A stretch of DNA of 64,000 bases from Cryphonectria parasitica EP155 (lineage: Eukaryota; Ascomycota; Sordariomycetes; Diaporthales; Cryphonectriaceae), in contig NW_024468913.1 of the NCBI RefSeq assembly GCF_011745365.1, forward strand, positions 868,001-932,000. The letters are read 5' to 3'. Position numbers and translations under genes: made by a program. The number at the start of each line of letters is the position of its first letter. Position 1 is the stretch's first letter. Below the pieces are notes generated by a model. It did not search any database. It was not told where the DNA came from and saw nothing but the letters and a program-made list of their open reading frames with translations. Below, one piece after another: positions 22,167-32,964 of this stretch.

Positions 22167-23163
22167 TGTGTGGGTGTGTGTGAGAAGAGAGAAAGGAGAG
22201 AGAGAGAGTGTGTGTGTGTGTGCATGTTTCACAGGATGGATGGGTTGGGTCTAGCTTACAGACAATGGTGCATGTCCTCGGCGCCGTTGGCTTGTTGAGT
22301 GATCAGCCCCGGGGCCCCTCGTGGATGTAAGCCCATGCGTCCCGCCCAGCCCATTTATTGCTTCTGTGTGATTCAGACAGAGCTGATTCTGGAGCCAGGA
22401 AAATGCTGTTTGGGGCGCATCTACGTATTGAGAAACAAAGATCGAAAAAAAAAAAAAAGACTAAATTTTCTGGGTCGGCTATCGCGGAGGCGGTCAGGGT
22501 GTGAACTCCCTCTTCCTCTTGTGCCTCTTGGCGCCCTTTCCGTTGTGTCTTGCAATTTAAATTCCCATTCTCTGGGATTCTCCTTCATGGCCAGGGAAAA
22601 GTTGAGCCGCAACGGGGGCGGTCCGATCTCTGTATAACGACGGAGACAGGGTTCCACCGACGTCGCAACGACCACTTGCGGTACTGTTCCAATTAGGCCA
22701 TTCGAAAAGTCCTCTTGCGAGGCAAAGTAGCCTAGGCCTCTAGGCTGAAGCCTGGAAGGGTCGCAGTTTAGTACTGTAGACTGTAGTGGATGGTTGCTTT
22801 TGTGGCCGGCGTGCCGAGCCAGGGTGGTTTCCTCCCCATCTAGATCTTGTTTGTCTAGCCAGATCTGTCTCTTTGCAGAAGTGTAAAAGGTCTTTCGACT
22901 CTCTGTGCAGATTGACACCGGCACCGGCGATGATCACGAGAACAGCAATGTTTGAGGACCTTCCAAATGTATTTCCACAACACATGCCGGAATGGTAAAT
23001 CGTGATATCATATTTACTTACACGCCTAACGCCGTATCAAACCCTTCAACCCACGCCCCCCCCTCCTTTTCCCTCTTTCTTTCCTTTTCCTTTACCAACC
23101 AGTGTACATGGTGCCGGGCCACCCAACCAAGTAGGTTCCATCGACCCTCTCTCTTCTCTCACT

Positions 23164-24045
23164 CTAATTCTCGCCCTGGTTACCATCTCCATCATCACCA
23201 GTGGATCCCGTGGGTTGGGACTGAGCCTCGCCAGTACCAGTACCAGCAGCACCACCCGCAGGAGCCGTCCCCGTGGGGTTCAGGTTGCCCGAAGAGCCCT
23301 CTGTCCCCGTCGGCTGTGGTCCAGATGCCCCGCCACAACCCGACGGCACATCGGTCCCTGTAGGCTTTGCGCCAGCTGCTCCGGTCTCTGTAGACAGGAG
23401 GGAAGAAAGTGTTAGCATCACGTCATGACTTTTGGAAGAGCGCGGGAGGCTGAGCCAGAGAAGAAGGTATCCAAGAATCAGGTGGGTGGGTTCGTACTGT
23501 GAGCTCTCTTGTTGTCCTTGTTGCCCCTCGCACTGCCGGTGCTGGTTGGCTTTGCGCCCGCTGCACATCCTGAGCCCGCGGCGCCGGATTGTTGTGACTG
23601 TCCTCCGCGGTCTGTACATGTGCCTCCCGGTTAGCTTTCAGTTTCTTTTTTGGTTGCCGAGGGCTCTGCATCTGGGAAGTCGCATACCTCCTGCGCCTCC
23701 GGTTGGCGTACTTGTGGACGCATCTGTGCCTGTGGGCGCATCTGCGCTCGCAGAGTTGCTGTTGTTGCCGTTGCCGGCATTGCCTGAACCACTAGAGCCG
23801 CTTGAGCTACCAGAGCTGCTCGAGCCACTTGCGCTACTGGAACCGCCTGAATCGCTCGAGCTGCCAGAGCCCTTGCCCGCGCGGGTCTCGAAGATATTGA
23901 GATCGACCGCGGCCCCCGCCAGAAATTCCCTTGCGGCCATAGCATTGGACTTGAAGCCCCATGGGAGGGTCAGGCCGGTGATGAAGGCTGGGCTGAGAAC
24001 GAGGGTGGCCAGAAGGGCGTCACGAAGGGTGAAGTTGGTCTGCAT
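23164..24045 (-). CDS. Small secreted Gly/Ser-rich protein, 231 aa
   Basis: Three exons on the minus strand: 24045-23688, 23611-23498 and 23387-23164. The donors are GTATGC and GTACGA and the acceptors TACAG; phases match at both joins. The N-terminus (TLRDALLATLVLSPAFITGLT) is a likely signal peptide or anchor. After about residue 55 the chain becomes a long Ser/Gly/Asn repeat region (GSSSDSGGSSSASGSSSSGS). Exons 2 and 3 each carry a related module around GAAGxxxxAGAKPTxTG, suggesting internal duplication. A pair of Cys (one per module) may form a disulfide. No enzyme motif is seen. It may be a cell-wall or extracellular low-complexity protein; an effector role is possible but unsupported. 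Homologues would be needed to confirm the exon plan. Confidence 0.65.
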
Positions 24046-25446
24046 CTTGACTTATGTTGAATTGGGACGTGAAGGAATCAAGCAGATGAAGGAAATTGAC
24101 TAGAAGAGGTAGTGGTTTGAGATGGTTGTGAATGTGGTTGGTGCTTTGTGATTCTTCCTGTGAGGTTGAAGAGGGAAGCTGATTGTATTTATGTCCTTTT
24201 CCAATATCATGGCAGATGAGCCATTCATATGAGGCAGAGACTGCCGCCTCAAAGCCATCACGACGCAAGGATTGCCAGCCCCTGAGCCAGCGGGGCAATG
24301 GTCTTCACATTCATGGCAGCAATATGAACAACATGCAGTGCCATTGGATCAAATCATTCCGAGCTGAGCTGGGAGGAGTCTCTTGAGTACTCCTGTTTGG
24401 GAATGATAAAAGATTCGTCAAGTCAATACGCCATTCCTTTCGATCAGGCTGGAAAACGTCGCCAGCGTGAGTGATCAAAAGTTAGCGACGAACCAAATAA
24501 ACGAACACAAACATGAGACGAAACAAAAGCTGACCATTGGGGTGCTGTTCTTTTTATATGTATCGTAGCGGCATGATAGGGGACGTGAAACAAAGTTCAG
24601 ACGACCCAGTCGTTACACCACAAATTGTTTTGCATAGACTGTCGTCTCATGCTCTGGCATAAATGCCAAGTAATAGTGCTGCAATTGTTTAGCTAATGAA
24701 GAAACATTCATGTCCAGGTATATCCAGGTATATCGATGTTTGGCTCTTTGCTCGACACGGACGAGCCAGGTCTCTAAACGGGGATGCTTGCTGGTTGTTT
24801 CTCGGCTCGTTACTGGACAGGATTCACTTAGTCACAAGTTGTCATAGCATTTTCTAAAGGCTGTCTTCGTTTGGATAACTCCACAAACCTGGACAAGGTG
24901 TTCAAGAAACAATGCGCAGCGAGAAATTTACAACCGCAAAATCGCTCCTTGCGAGCTGCGTTCATAAAGCCAGATATAATTCACAAGCTTCTACAGGAAT
25001 TGTTGCTCAGTGCTACTATATTTCATTATTTTGAAATTAACACATAAGATTCTTTTGTTCATTAGCAGCAGCTAACACTTATAGCGGGCGGCATTTGCAA
25101 CAAGATGTGTTTGAGGTGCCTCGAGCTGAGGTCTCTACACTTTTCTGTCATCTCGTAGCACAATCTCCAGGTTACACAATACATAATCATACTTGTTCTC
25201 TTAAGGCAATCAAATCTAGTAAGCAAAGGCTATGGCAGATACCACCAGCAAAGATGTCAGAATCGCATCATATTTCCACCGCGCAACAGAGATCTCCACC
25301 AAGTACTGAATTGATATTCTGGAGACTACAAGAATCAAGGACATCATTACAGTACCACTGGCAGCAAACATGCAGTGAATACAAAAAGAAGAAGCCATTT
25401 CTGCTTCCTATCTCGGTATTAAAAATTGCCATGACATCCTCATCGC
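24046..25446. other. Intergenic, no gene seen
   Basis: 1.4 kb of AT-rich sequence between the start of the secreted-protein gene and the stop of the methyltransferase. A short direct duplication, tatccaggta repeated, lies near 24719-24734. Nothing else recognisable. Confidence 0.5.
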
Positions 25447-26377
25447 TCAAGTTGAGCTCTCCGGGACCTTGTACAAAATCTCCCCATTAGGGATCACGAT
25501 GAACCTATCCTCCTCGGCAGACCACTTCCCCCACGTGGCGCTGATATCCTCCAAGTCTGCCTGCGAACCCGTCTCGAACTTGAGAAACTGTTTTGCGAAA
25601 TCTGAATGCAACGCCCGGCCCACCCAGCTCTCTCCAAACTTCTCTGCCGCCTCGCCCGTGTAGTGCCAGGAGCTCCACGTGTGTACAAGATGGTCCCGCT
25701 GAAACCCAGCTTCTTTCGCCCACTAGGTAACGAATAGTGGTTAATAACAAGCAATAAATCAATTCATCCCACGCAAGACCAAAGAGACCGCTTTTACTGA
25801 TTGAACCCCAACTTACCTGCAGAACATACCGCCCAGCATCAGGCTGGCCCCCACACGCCCTCGCAACCTGCCGATAGACAGCCTGCCAGCGATCCAGGCC
25901 AGCCGGCTCGGGATACCAAGCAAAGCTCTTATAATCCGCCTCCCGCGCCGCCACCACGCCGCCGGGCCTGGCCACGCGCCGCATCTCGCGCAGGATCCCC
26001 ACGGGGTCCTTGACGTGCTGCAGGACCTGGTGGCAAAACACCACGTCGAACGAGCCGTCCGCATACGGCAGCGCGTTCGCGTCCACGGCCTCAAAGACCA
26101 GGTTGTCCGTCACGCCCCGCCCGCGCGCGTGCGCCCGCGCGCTGTCCAGGACGCTCTCGGCAAAGTCGACGCCCGTGACGCGGCCCTGCGGCACGAGCTG
26201 GGCCAGGTCGGTGGTGATGGTGCCCGGCCCGCAGCCGACGTCGAGGATGGTGTGGTTGGGCTGGATGTGTGGGAGGAGGAAGGCGGCGCTGTCTTGGGCG
26301 GTGCGCCGGGCGTGGCTGTTGATGACGCTGGCGTGGTGGCCAAAGGTGTAGGTTGCTTGCTCGCGTGGGGCAGCCAT
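25447..26377 (-). CDS. Class I SAM-dependent methyltransferase, 278 aa
   Basis: Two exons on the minus strand, 26377-25817 and 25722-25447; the intron 25723-25816 has a GTAAGT donor and CTAG acceptor in phase 0. The start is the ATG of MAAPREQATYTFGHH; an upstream open extension exists but looks like leader sequence. Motif I (SAM binding) is LDVGCGPGT at 45-53, with the acidic motif II loop GVDFAESVL at 69-77. Motif III-IV is SFDVVFCHQVLQHVKDP, and motif post-IV is LREMRRVARPGGVVAAREADY. This is the UbiE/Methyltransf_11 type found in many fungal small-molecule methyltransferases. The C-terminal exon (WAKEAGFQRDHLVHTWSSW) completes the fold. The substrate is unknown. No biosynthetic backbone gene is adjacent. 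Confidence 0.9.
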
Positions 26378-27295
26378 GATGGAAAAAGGTGGGGGGTTTT
26401 GAGGGGAAGCCAATGGGAGTTTGGATGATTCAGAAGAGGGCGGAAGAAAATTAGGTTCTCGTTGAAGGGGCTGGGCTTCTCGAGATGCTTCTTCATTCTG
26501 TAGTTTGGGGAGTTCGATAGTCGACTTATACGCACGTAGAGCGCCGATATCGGCCTGTGTAGATGGTAAGCAGCACTGGCATTTGCTGCAAGAAATTACA
26601 GGATTCTGATTTAGGAAATGTCTTTTTGTATCATTACCCCTCTCGAATTGTGTCATAGTGCATCCTGTCATGTGTCATTTGTTCAGCTTGTTCGTCTTGA
26701 TTGTGGCCGAAGCAGCGGGGAGTGAAGGTGTGATGTGGTGTGAAACTGTGTGTGCATTCAACAGCGCCGTCAAAATTTTGAGGAATTATCAAATAGCCCT
26801 GAAAGGAGATTCAGAAAATTACCTCTGAAATCTTTTGTTTGATGTATGAAATATGCATGACAGAGACTTTCGATTACCATTGATTGAGTAGACTGGAAGT
26901 GTCCTGAGACTTTGTCATGGACTGGCTGTTGGCCAGTGACAACCACGAACTGTGAGAGTGAAGACCAGGATGAAGAATTCATCTTGAATGAGCATGTGGC
27001 GATAGGTTTCAAGATATCTCATACACGAATGAATGAAATTATTCGCGTACTTCTCGCGAAATCGACAATTTTTATGTGGGCTCTACTTTGGATTTTGTTT
27101 ATATTGCCGTCAGGTCAGACTGAAGACCTTCCCACTTCGGCAACAGGCTCAAATATCGTTTAAACTCGTGGAGTTTTGTTATAATGAGACTGAGAACAAG
27201 ACAAAGTGATGCTGTACCCCAAGAAATGCATATCTATAGCAGCTACACATGGTATGACAGTGATGAAAGGTGTCCCATGAGCTCTACTCCCTACC
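26378..27295. other. Intergenic, no gene seen
   Basis: Upstream region of the methyltransferase and 3' flank of the esterase. No coding exon recognised. Confidence 0.5.
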
Positions 27296-28342
27296 CTACA
27301 CCAGAGAATGTCTCGAAAAGAACTGCACCAAGTGCTCCTCCGTAAAGTTAAACCCCGCCTTATAATCCGGCCGTCCAGAGTAGTCCAGGCCTTCTGTCGT
27401 CGGCCACGAGTGCCCCAACCCCTCCACACTCAGCGCCCTGACCTCAGCACCACTGCCGCCCTCCGGACCACAGTTCCAGACCTCCTCCCACACGCCAGGG
27501 TGCACCTCTTCCACCCGATCAGGCTGAACCAGCGCACCAGGATATCCGCCACCAGCTCCATTACGCTCTGCCCACAGCCGCCTCCACGCCCTGACGTCCG
27601 GCAGCGGCCCCCAGCCCTGCCCAGTCGGCTGCCCACGAAACGGCGTAACCGTGTCTTTGGTCCCATGGACATGAAGCATAGGCACAGGCGGCCGTTGTCG
27701 CAAGTCCCCATGAACCGCCCACGTCCCGTCATACAAGGCCGGGCTCACCACAGCCAGCGCAGCAAACGTGTCTGTGGGGGCGTCTGGATGGCAGGCCAGG
27801 AGCACCACAAGCCCGCCACCGTTGGACTTGCCGCACGCATAGACGCGGGACGTGTCGATGTGGTAGGCGCCGCGCTGCCAGACGGCAGTGAGGATGTCGC
27901 GGACGTACTGGATGTCGTCGACGTTCTTGTTGTCGTAAGGCGCGCCCTGCCAGGCGGTGCGGCCGCCTAGCTCTTGGTTTACGAGAGCTTGGCCGTAGGC
28001 TGTTAGGAAGGGCTTGTCTGCTATGCGGAGGGTTGGGCTGGAGAGTTGGGTTATGCGTTGTTGTCTCTCGCTGGTGCCGCTGGCTGGGTTGGATGGGGGT
28101 TGGGTTAGTCATGTAGTGGAGTCCAGGTAGGATGGATGCCTTGTCATTTCGCGTGAAGGAGGAGGGGAGGACAAGAACTCGCCTCCATGGAAGGAAAGAA
28201 CAAGAGGATGTGGTTGGCCTGGGTCGTAGGCATCAGGGACATTCAGGAGGAAAGTGCGCCCCGAGTCGAGGATGAAGGGTATGTTTCCTTTTCGGGGTTC
28301 TTTGTCGACGTCATGATTGCCCAGACCAGTCTGTGATGCCAT
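27296..28342 (-). CDS. CE1/PHB-depolymerase-like esterase (feruloyl-esterase fold), 315 aa, GC-AG intron
   Basis: Two exons on the minus strand, 28342-28183 and 28083-27296. The join (SFHG then ASGTSERQQRITQLS) restores the conserved oxyanion-loop region. It requires a GC donor (GCGAGT at 28182) with a good branch site (TGACTAAC) and a CAG acceptor. The alpha/beta hydrolase triad is visible: Ser140 in GKSNG, Asp197 in HGTKDTVTP and His278 in GLGHSWP. This pattern fits the esterase PHB/feruloyl-esterase (CE1-like, LpqC) family. Unlike secreted feruloyl esterases it shows no signal peptide (MASQTGLGNHDVDKEPRKGN), so it may be intracellular. The substrate is not determinable. It lies 495 bp from the OPT transporter stop, both on the minus strand. 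Confidence 0.87.
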
Positions 28343-28836
28343 GATAATAAGAGGGATTGTTCAAAAGTAAATCATCAAGGTGGATAAGTAGTAAACACCG
28401 ACTAACGACCATCCTGATGAGATGAGCGGTTGTGTGGGTTCTGTCTTGAGACCAAACTTACCGTTGGACAACAAATTGTTGCAGTGGACAAATCTAGGCC
28501 CGCATTACCGTTTTGGTTAAAACCGAGAGATTGCGTCAAGAGGCCAAAGGTGCGCCCAAGACCAGGGTACAGTATCACGACTGCAACCGATGATCGGCAT
28601 TCACAGCCAGCATAGAGAAAAGACCAGGCAAATTCTGCTACAGTGGTGGTTACACTAAGATTGCACGCAGTATTGTATGATGATGTGAAAAACACAGAGA
28701 ATTTGAAGAGATTGCATGAGGGACAATCTTGACGGGACAGGCGTTATATATTTTCTGTTCGGTTCACAGCCTTACAGTCCTTAATAACTTTCAAGGCCAT
28801 TCTACATCTCCTTCACTCCGTTCCTACAGCTAATTT
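28343..28836. other. Intergenic, no gene seen
   Basis: Presumed promoter of the esterase and 3' flank of the OPT gene. Confidence 0.5.
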
Positions 28837-31655
28837 TTAAAACTGGCCAGGCCCCTTTCCAAAATACCCGCCATCCGGCACCGTCAGCCAAGGCACCGAG
28901 TTCGAGTCATCTGTATTGGACCCAACATTATTCCCCCACCAGCTGAGCGTGGTCCCCGTATAGCTCAGCGCAAAGAAGATGAGCACCGTCGCCAGCGCAG
29001 TTCCCGTGTCCATGGCCGCCTGCAACAGATAATTGTACCGCTTCCACCACTGGAAGGCCTTCTTGCGCAGGTGGTAGTTGAACAGGAACCCAAAGATGAA
29101 CCACAGGCTGTACTGCGTCGTGTTGGCCGGCGGGATGTTGCCCGCCGCGTTGAAGAAGATGGGCACGTTGACGTAGCGGATCCAGGAGTTGGGGTAGCGC
29201 CGGTAGAGGAGGTAGACAGCCACGGTGACGACGGGGCCGATGAGGAAGAAGTAGGGGAGCGCAGAGTACACCTGGCCCGATTGGAACATGCGCTGGGGGC
29301 CGATGGTGCCCCAGATGAGGGAGGCGTTGTAGTAGACCTTGGCGCTGTTGCACGTGAAGCGCTGGGTGTTTTCTGGAGAGCACAAGTTGGGAATGTGGCC
29401 AATCATCCAGCGGAGTACTGGAGCAGAAGGTGTTAGCCATTGTATCTATCTCATGACAGAATGCAGGCAGACAGGCGGCAGGCTAGCAGGCGCTTGAGAG
29501 CCCCAGAGAATAAACTGACCTCCAGTCTGAACTGCCGTGGCAAGTATGGACGAGTAGATCTGCCCGACAAAGAGCACGCGCGGCGGGATCTTCATGTACT
29601 GTCCCATCTTCAAGTCTTGTGCAAAGTCCATACCCTGTTACAATACCTTGTTAGAAACATTATTTGCTGCAAGCCTGAAGAGCCTTTCATTGCATCTTCA
29701 TTCCCCTTTGGAGAACCAACTTACATGCTTGACTGAATTATAGCCATAGCACTTGACCATCATGTTGGCAATCGGCTTGCCCGGCCAGGCATAGCCTGCG
29801 ATGAGCTCAGTGATAATGTTGAGAAACCTAAAAGGGGAAAACAACATTGTCGTGGTCAGTATACCGGCCTACACTGTGAAGTTTCGCATGCAAACTTACA
29901 CTCTTTGGTTCGTCGTTCCCTCCAGAATCCCCTCTGGAACCATCATCAACACGCCCAAACCAAAGCACACCACGATAAACCCCCAGACGGGAAGCCCAGT
30001 GTCCCAGTACCTGACCGTCACGATGCCAAGCGCCACCACAAGAACCGTCAGCACGCCGTACCACCAGTCCGGCACTTCCTTGTACGACTTCATCAGCCGC
30101 TTGTGGATGTCCTCGCCGCCGTGCCTCGAGTTCTTGAACTTGGCCCAGATCTCGCTGCCGTTGTACAGATACGTGTGGACCACCACCGCCGTCACGGCCG
30201 CAAACGACAGCGCGTAGGTGAGCGAGTAGGACATGGAGATGTACATGGGCGAGTAGCTCTCGTACTTGCTGAGCACGAAGTCGAGGTTCTCGTCCACGAC
30301 CTTGGTCACGTTGTACGACGCGCCGGTGTTGTCAAAGGTGCTCGACGACAGCAGGGGCAGGTAGGCGCTGTACCACACGTTGGAGTAGTACAGGATGGGC
30401 GACAAGAACAGATAGAAGATGACAACCACCGCGAAGGCGTTGCAGGTGATGTAGAAGGGCGTCGTCAGCGGGTAGCCGGCGTAGTTGATCTGGGTCCAGT
30501 CGATGCTGAGGGGGATCAGACCCAGGCCCGAGCTCATGCCGAAGATGGTGTTGACCTTTTGGTTGTGCGGCGCGATCCAGGTGACAAACGCAAACGTGCT
30601 CAGGCTCGTCCAGATGTAGTCGGGGAACCAGAACAGCACAAACGCAAACAGCGTCATCAGACCAAAGAACCGATACCTCGTCATGGTCCAGCCATTGGCG
30701 GGCGAGTGCTCCTGCGGCTCGTGCAGAGCGCGGAAGAGCACCGTCGACGCGAGGGACGACGGCCAGATGAGGGCGGCCGGGTAGACGAGCCAGCGGCGGG
30801 CCAGCCCTGCCAGGCCGAACCCGATCATCTGCGTCGTCAGCAGGAAGAGAAACGAGAAGCCCGCGCCAAAGTCCGTGTCCCAGTAGACGGGGCTGACGAT
30901 GGCGGTGAGAGCCCACGAGGCGTAGGCCGCGCTGCCGCTGATGTTGACGCAGATGACGATGAGCGCGTGCTCCTTGATGCTGAAGCGGCCCGGGTTGATG
31001 TCGAAGGAGAGCTTGCCCAGCGGCACACGCCAGCGAGGGAGTCTCTCCCATGTCCTGCCGAGAGGGTAGACCAGAAGCTGGGCCACCACATACCCGATCG
31101 AGAGGTTGGGGTAGCGGAGGGAGAAGAACTGGTTGGCGCCGGAGAAGACGATGACGAATAACGTGGTGAGCACCCATGCTCGGAATGCTAAATGCAAAAG
31201 GAAACAGAGTCAGTTCTTGGGAAGGCAAAAGAGCAAAGGGTAAACCACTGGGAGGAAGGATTGCCTTACTATTGCATGGGATGCTTGGGTCGTCTGTGTT
31301 GGGTACGCAAGCAGCAACTTCTGGGACTGGATTTAGGTCAATATTAATGCGCCTAATTATGCATAATTATGATGATAACAACCATGGATTGATTATGCAT
31401 GTGGAACAACAGAATAAACTCACATGGCGACTGGTCCCCTTCGACGTTCCATTTGAAGGCCTCGACGGGTGTGAGCTCTGTAGCCTCTGCCCTGTCCAGG
31501 ATCAAATTTTTGCCATCGTCGTCTTGGTTCTCCTCAATATCCACAGACTTCTCCTCAACTATGCCATCCACCTTTTTTGCCTCACTGGTTTGCTCAACGC
31601 CATCGTAGGCAGGAGGCGACTCAGGGCTTATCTCCTGGATTTCCGTGGCCATCAT
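28837..31655 (-). CDS. OPT-family oligopeptide transporter, 791 aa
   Basis: Six exons on the minus strand: 31655-31424, 31326-31270, 31187-29900, 29827-29725, 29634-29520 and 29417-28837. Donors are GTGAGT, GTAAGG, GTAAGT, GTAAGT and GTCAGT, and all phases agree. The protein is a proton-coupled oligopeptide (or metal-peptide/glutathione) importer of the OPT superfamily. It has an acidic, disordered cytosolic N-terminus (about 1-70), the hallmark SPFPEV...[13 protein letters not shown], then some 14-16 hydrophobic helices. Family motifs include the NPG-type [11 protein letters not shown], the [21 protein letters not shown] region, KIPPR, and C-terminal [17 protein letters not shown] sequence. 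The start is the first ATG after an upstream in-frame stretch that lacks one; a second ATG follows immediately in better context. It neighbours MTC1 upstream and the esterase downstream. Confidence 0.92.
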
Positions 31656-32964
31656 GAGTTGTCCTGCCTCGTCAAGAGACGGAGACGCTGGCCCAGCAAA
31701 AGAGATGCCTTGTGAGACAAGAGAAGAGGGTGAACAAACAGTGTGCTGAAACCTTGTCTGCTGAAAGGCAAGGCAAAGGCCAGTACAATCACACCGTAAA
31801 ATCGCACGTCGTCCTTGGAGAGGAGAGTATGAACGTTTCCGCCATTCTTTGACTAGCGAGGGTGTACGAGGGGTCTTTAAAGCAACCCAGCTGCATAAAT
31901 CACCATGGCTCGACAAGGACTTTTGGAGGGAATATGGAGATGATCAACCGGATCTCACAAACCGCCTATCACGGCGGAGATAACTGGCCGGAACAGGCTA
32001 TATGGGCCAGAACGCAAGTATAGGACCGAATCGACCTGTACCCGGGCCCCACACATGGGCATTCGCCTGTGCTTTTGGGGGAAATGGAAGGATGCGCTTG
32101 AATGTATCCCCATAGTACTACAAGCTATTGTTACATGCCACAACGGCCACGCATGCGCCCTAGTAGTACGACTGCGGCGCCATGATGTGTTCTCCGGGCT
32201 TTTTATGCGCAGGGACCAGACTCAGATCGAGTCATAAAAAGGGGCCCTGCTGCATCTAGAAAAATCTAAAAAGGGGATCCGCAATGCAGAGGCGAACTCT
32301 TGCGACTCTTTTCAAGATCGAGGGCCACAAAAAAGAAAACATTTCAATCTTCGTTCATCGTCAAAGGAGCATCTCCAGGCGCTGTGAAGGTTAGGAAACG
32401 TAATAAATGGATGACGACGGGATGGCCCGCAATGGTGCAAGCCGGCAAGGCAAGGGTTCTTGTATAGTATAGGCGGATCCGGCCGAGGCGCACGTTGAAG
32501 TATAAAGGCATCAAGGGCTCGAGAGAGCAAGGGGGGAAGAACCCTAAAATAAAAAAATAAAGAAAGGTTTCTGGCTTTCCTGGCCGCATGTAATTAGACG
32601 ATGGTGAGAGGCGTATGGATGCTGAGCACGATCTTTGAAAAGAGCGTGCTCGAGACAAACGTCATTGGACCACAATTGAGATTCCTGCAGTGACCTGTTG
32701 CTGCTGCATTCGTCAAGAGATATTGACATGAAAATGAGAACCTGTTGTACCAGCCTTCCAGGCTCCGTGTACACGCCAAACGCCTCTCAATATCCAAAAG
32801 AAATTGCCCGTATAGAGAACGAGGGAGATGGGGAGCACGATGGCTACTGCGCCTCGTCACACCCCAGGGCACAGGCCCCATCATGGGCCAATCCTGCAGA
32901 ACGACCAGAGCATCTCTTGAGCACGGTGCGTCACAAGAGGCGCCGATTCTCAATTTCGACTTAC
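31656..32964. other. Intergenic, no gene seen
   Basis: 1.3 kb containing the OPT promoter side and the MTC1 3' flank. Short open frames here look like noise. Confidence 0.5.

Larger units (their letters stand above)
18951..23163. other. 4.2-kb gene-free region
   Basis: The largest gene-free stretch in the window lies between the start of the rhodopsin-domain gene and the stop of the secreted-protein gene, both transcribed leftwards. It contains a GGCCAC hexamer array (20834-20863), a G14 run followed by GT-rich sequence (22153-22230), several CA/GT tracts, A-rich tracts, and CACGTGGG-type motifs near 20212. Open frames here are short, low-complexity and lack family features. It may hold a long 5' leader, regulatory DNA or a non-coding transcript. 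Confidence 0.5.

Noticed and set aside
23432..24103. 223-codon plus-strand open frame opposite the secreted Gly/Ser protein
   Set aside because: Leu/Pro/Ala low-complexity antisense of a Gly/Ser repeat; the minus-strand model has a signal peptide and consistent introns.
25505..26671. Longer unspliced methyltransferase starting at 26671 and reading through the intron
   Set aside because: The upstream extension has no methyltransferase similarity, and the read-through replaces the conserved WAKEAGF segment; splicing at 25816/25723 restores it.
29905..31161. 418-codon plus-strand open frame antisense to the OPT transporter
   Set aside because: Composition is Arg/His/Glu-biased, as expected for the opposite strand of a GC-rich gene; no motif; the OPT exons on the minus strand are certain.
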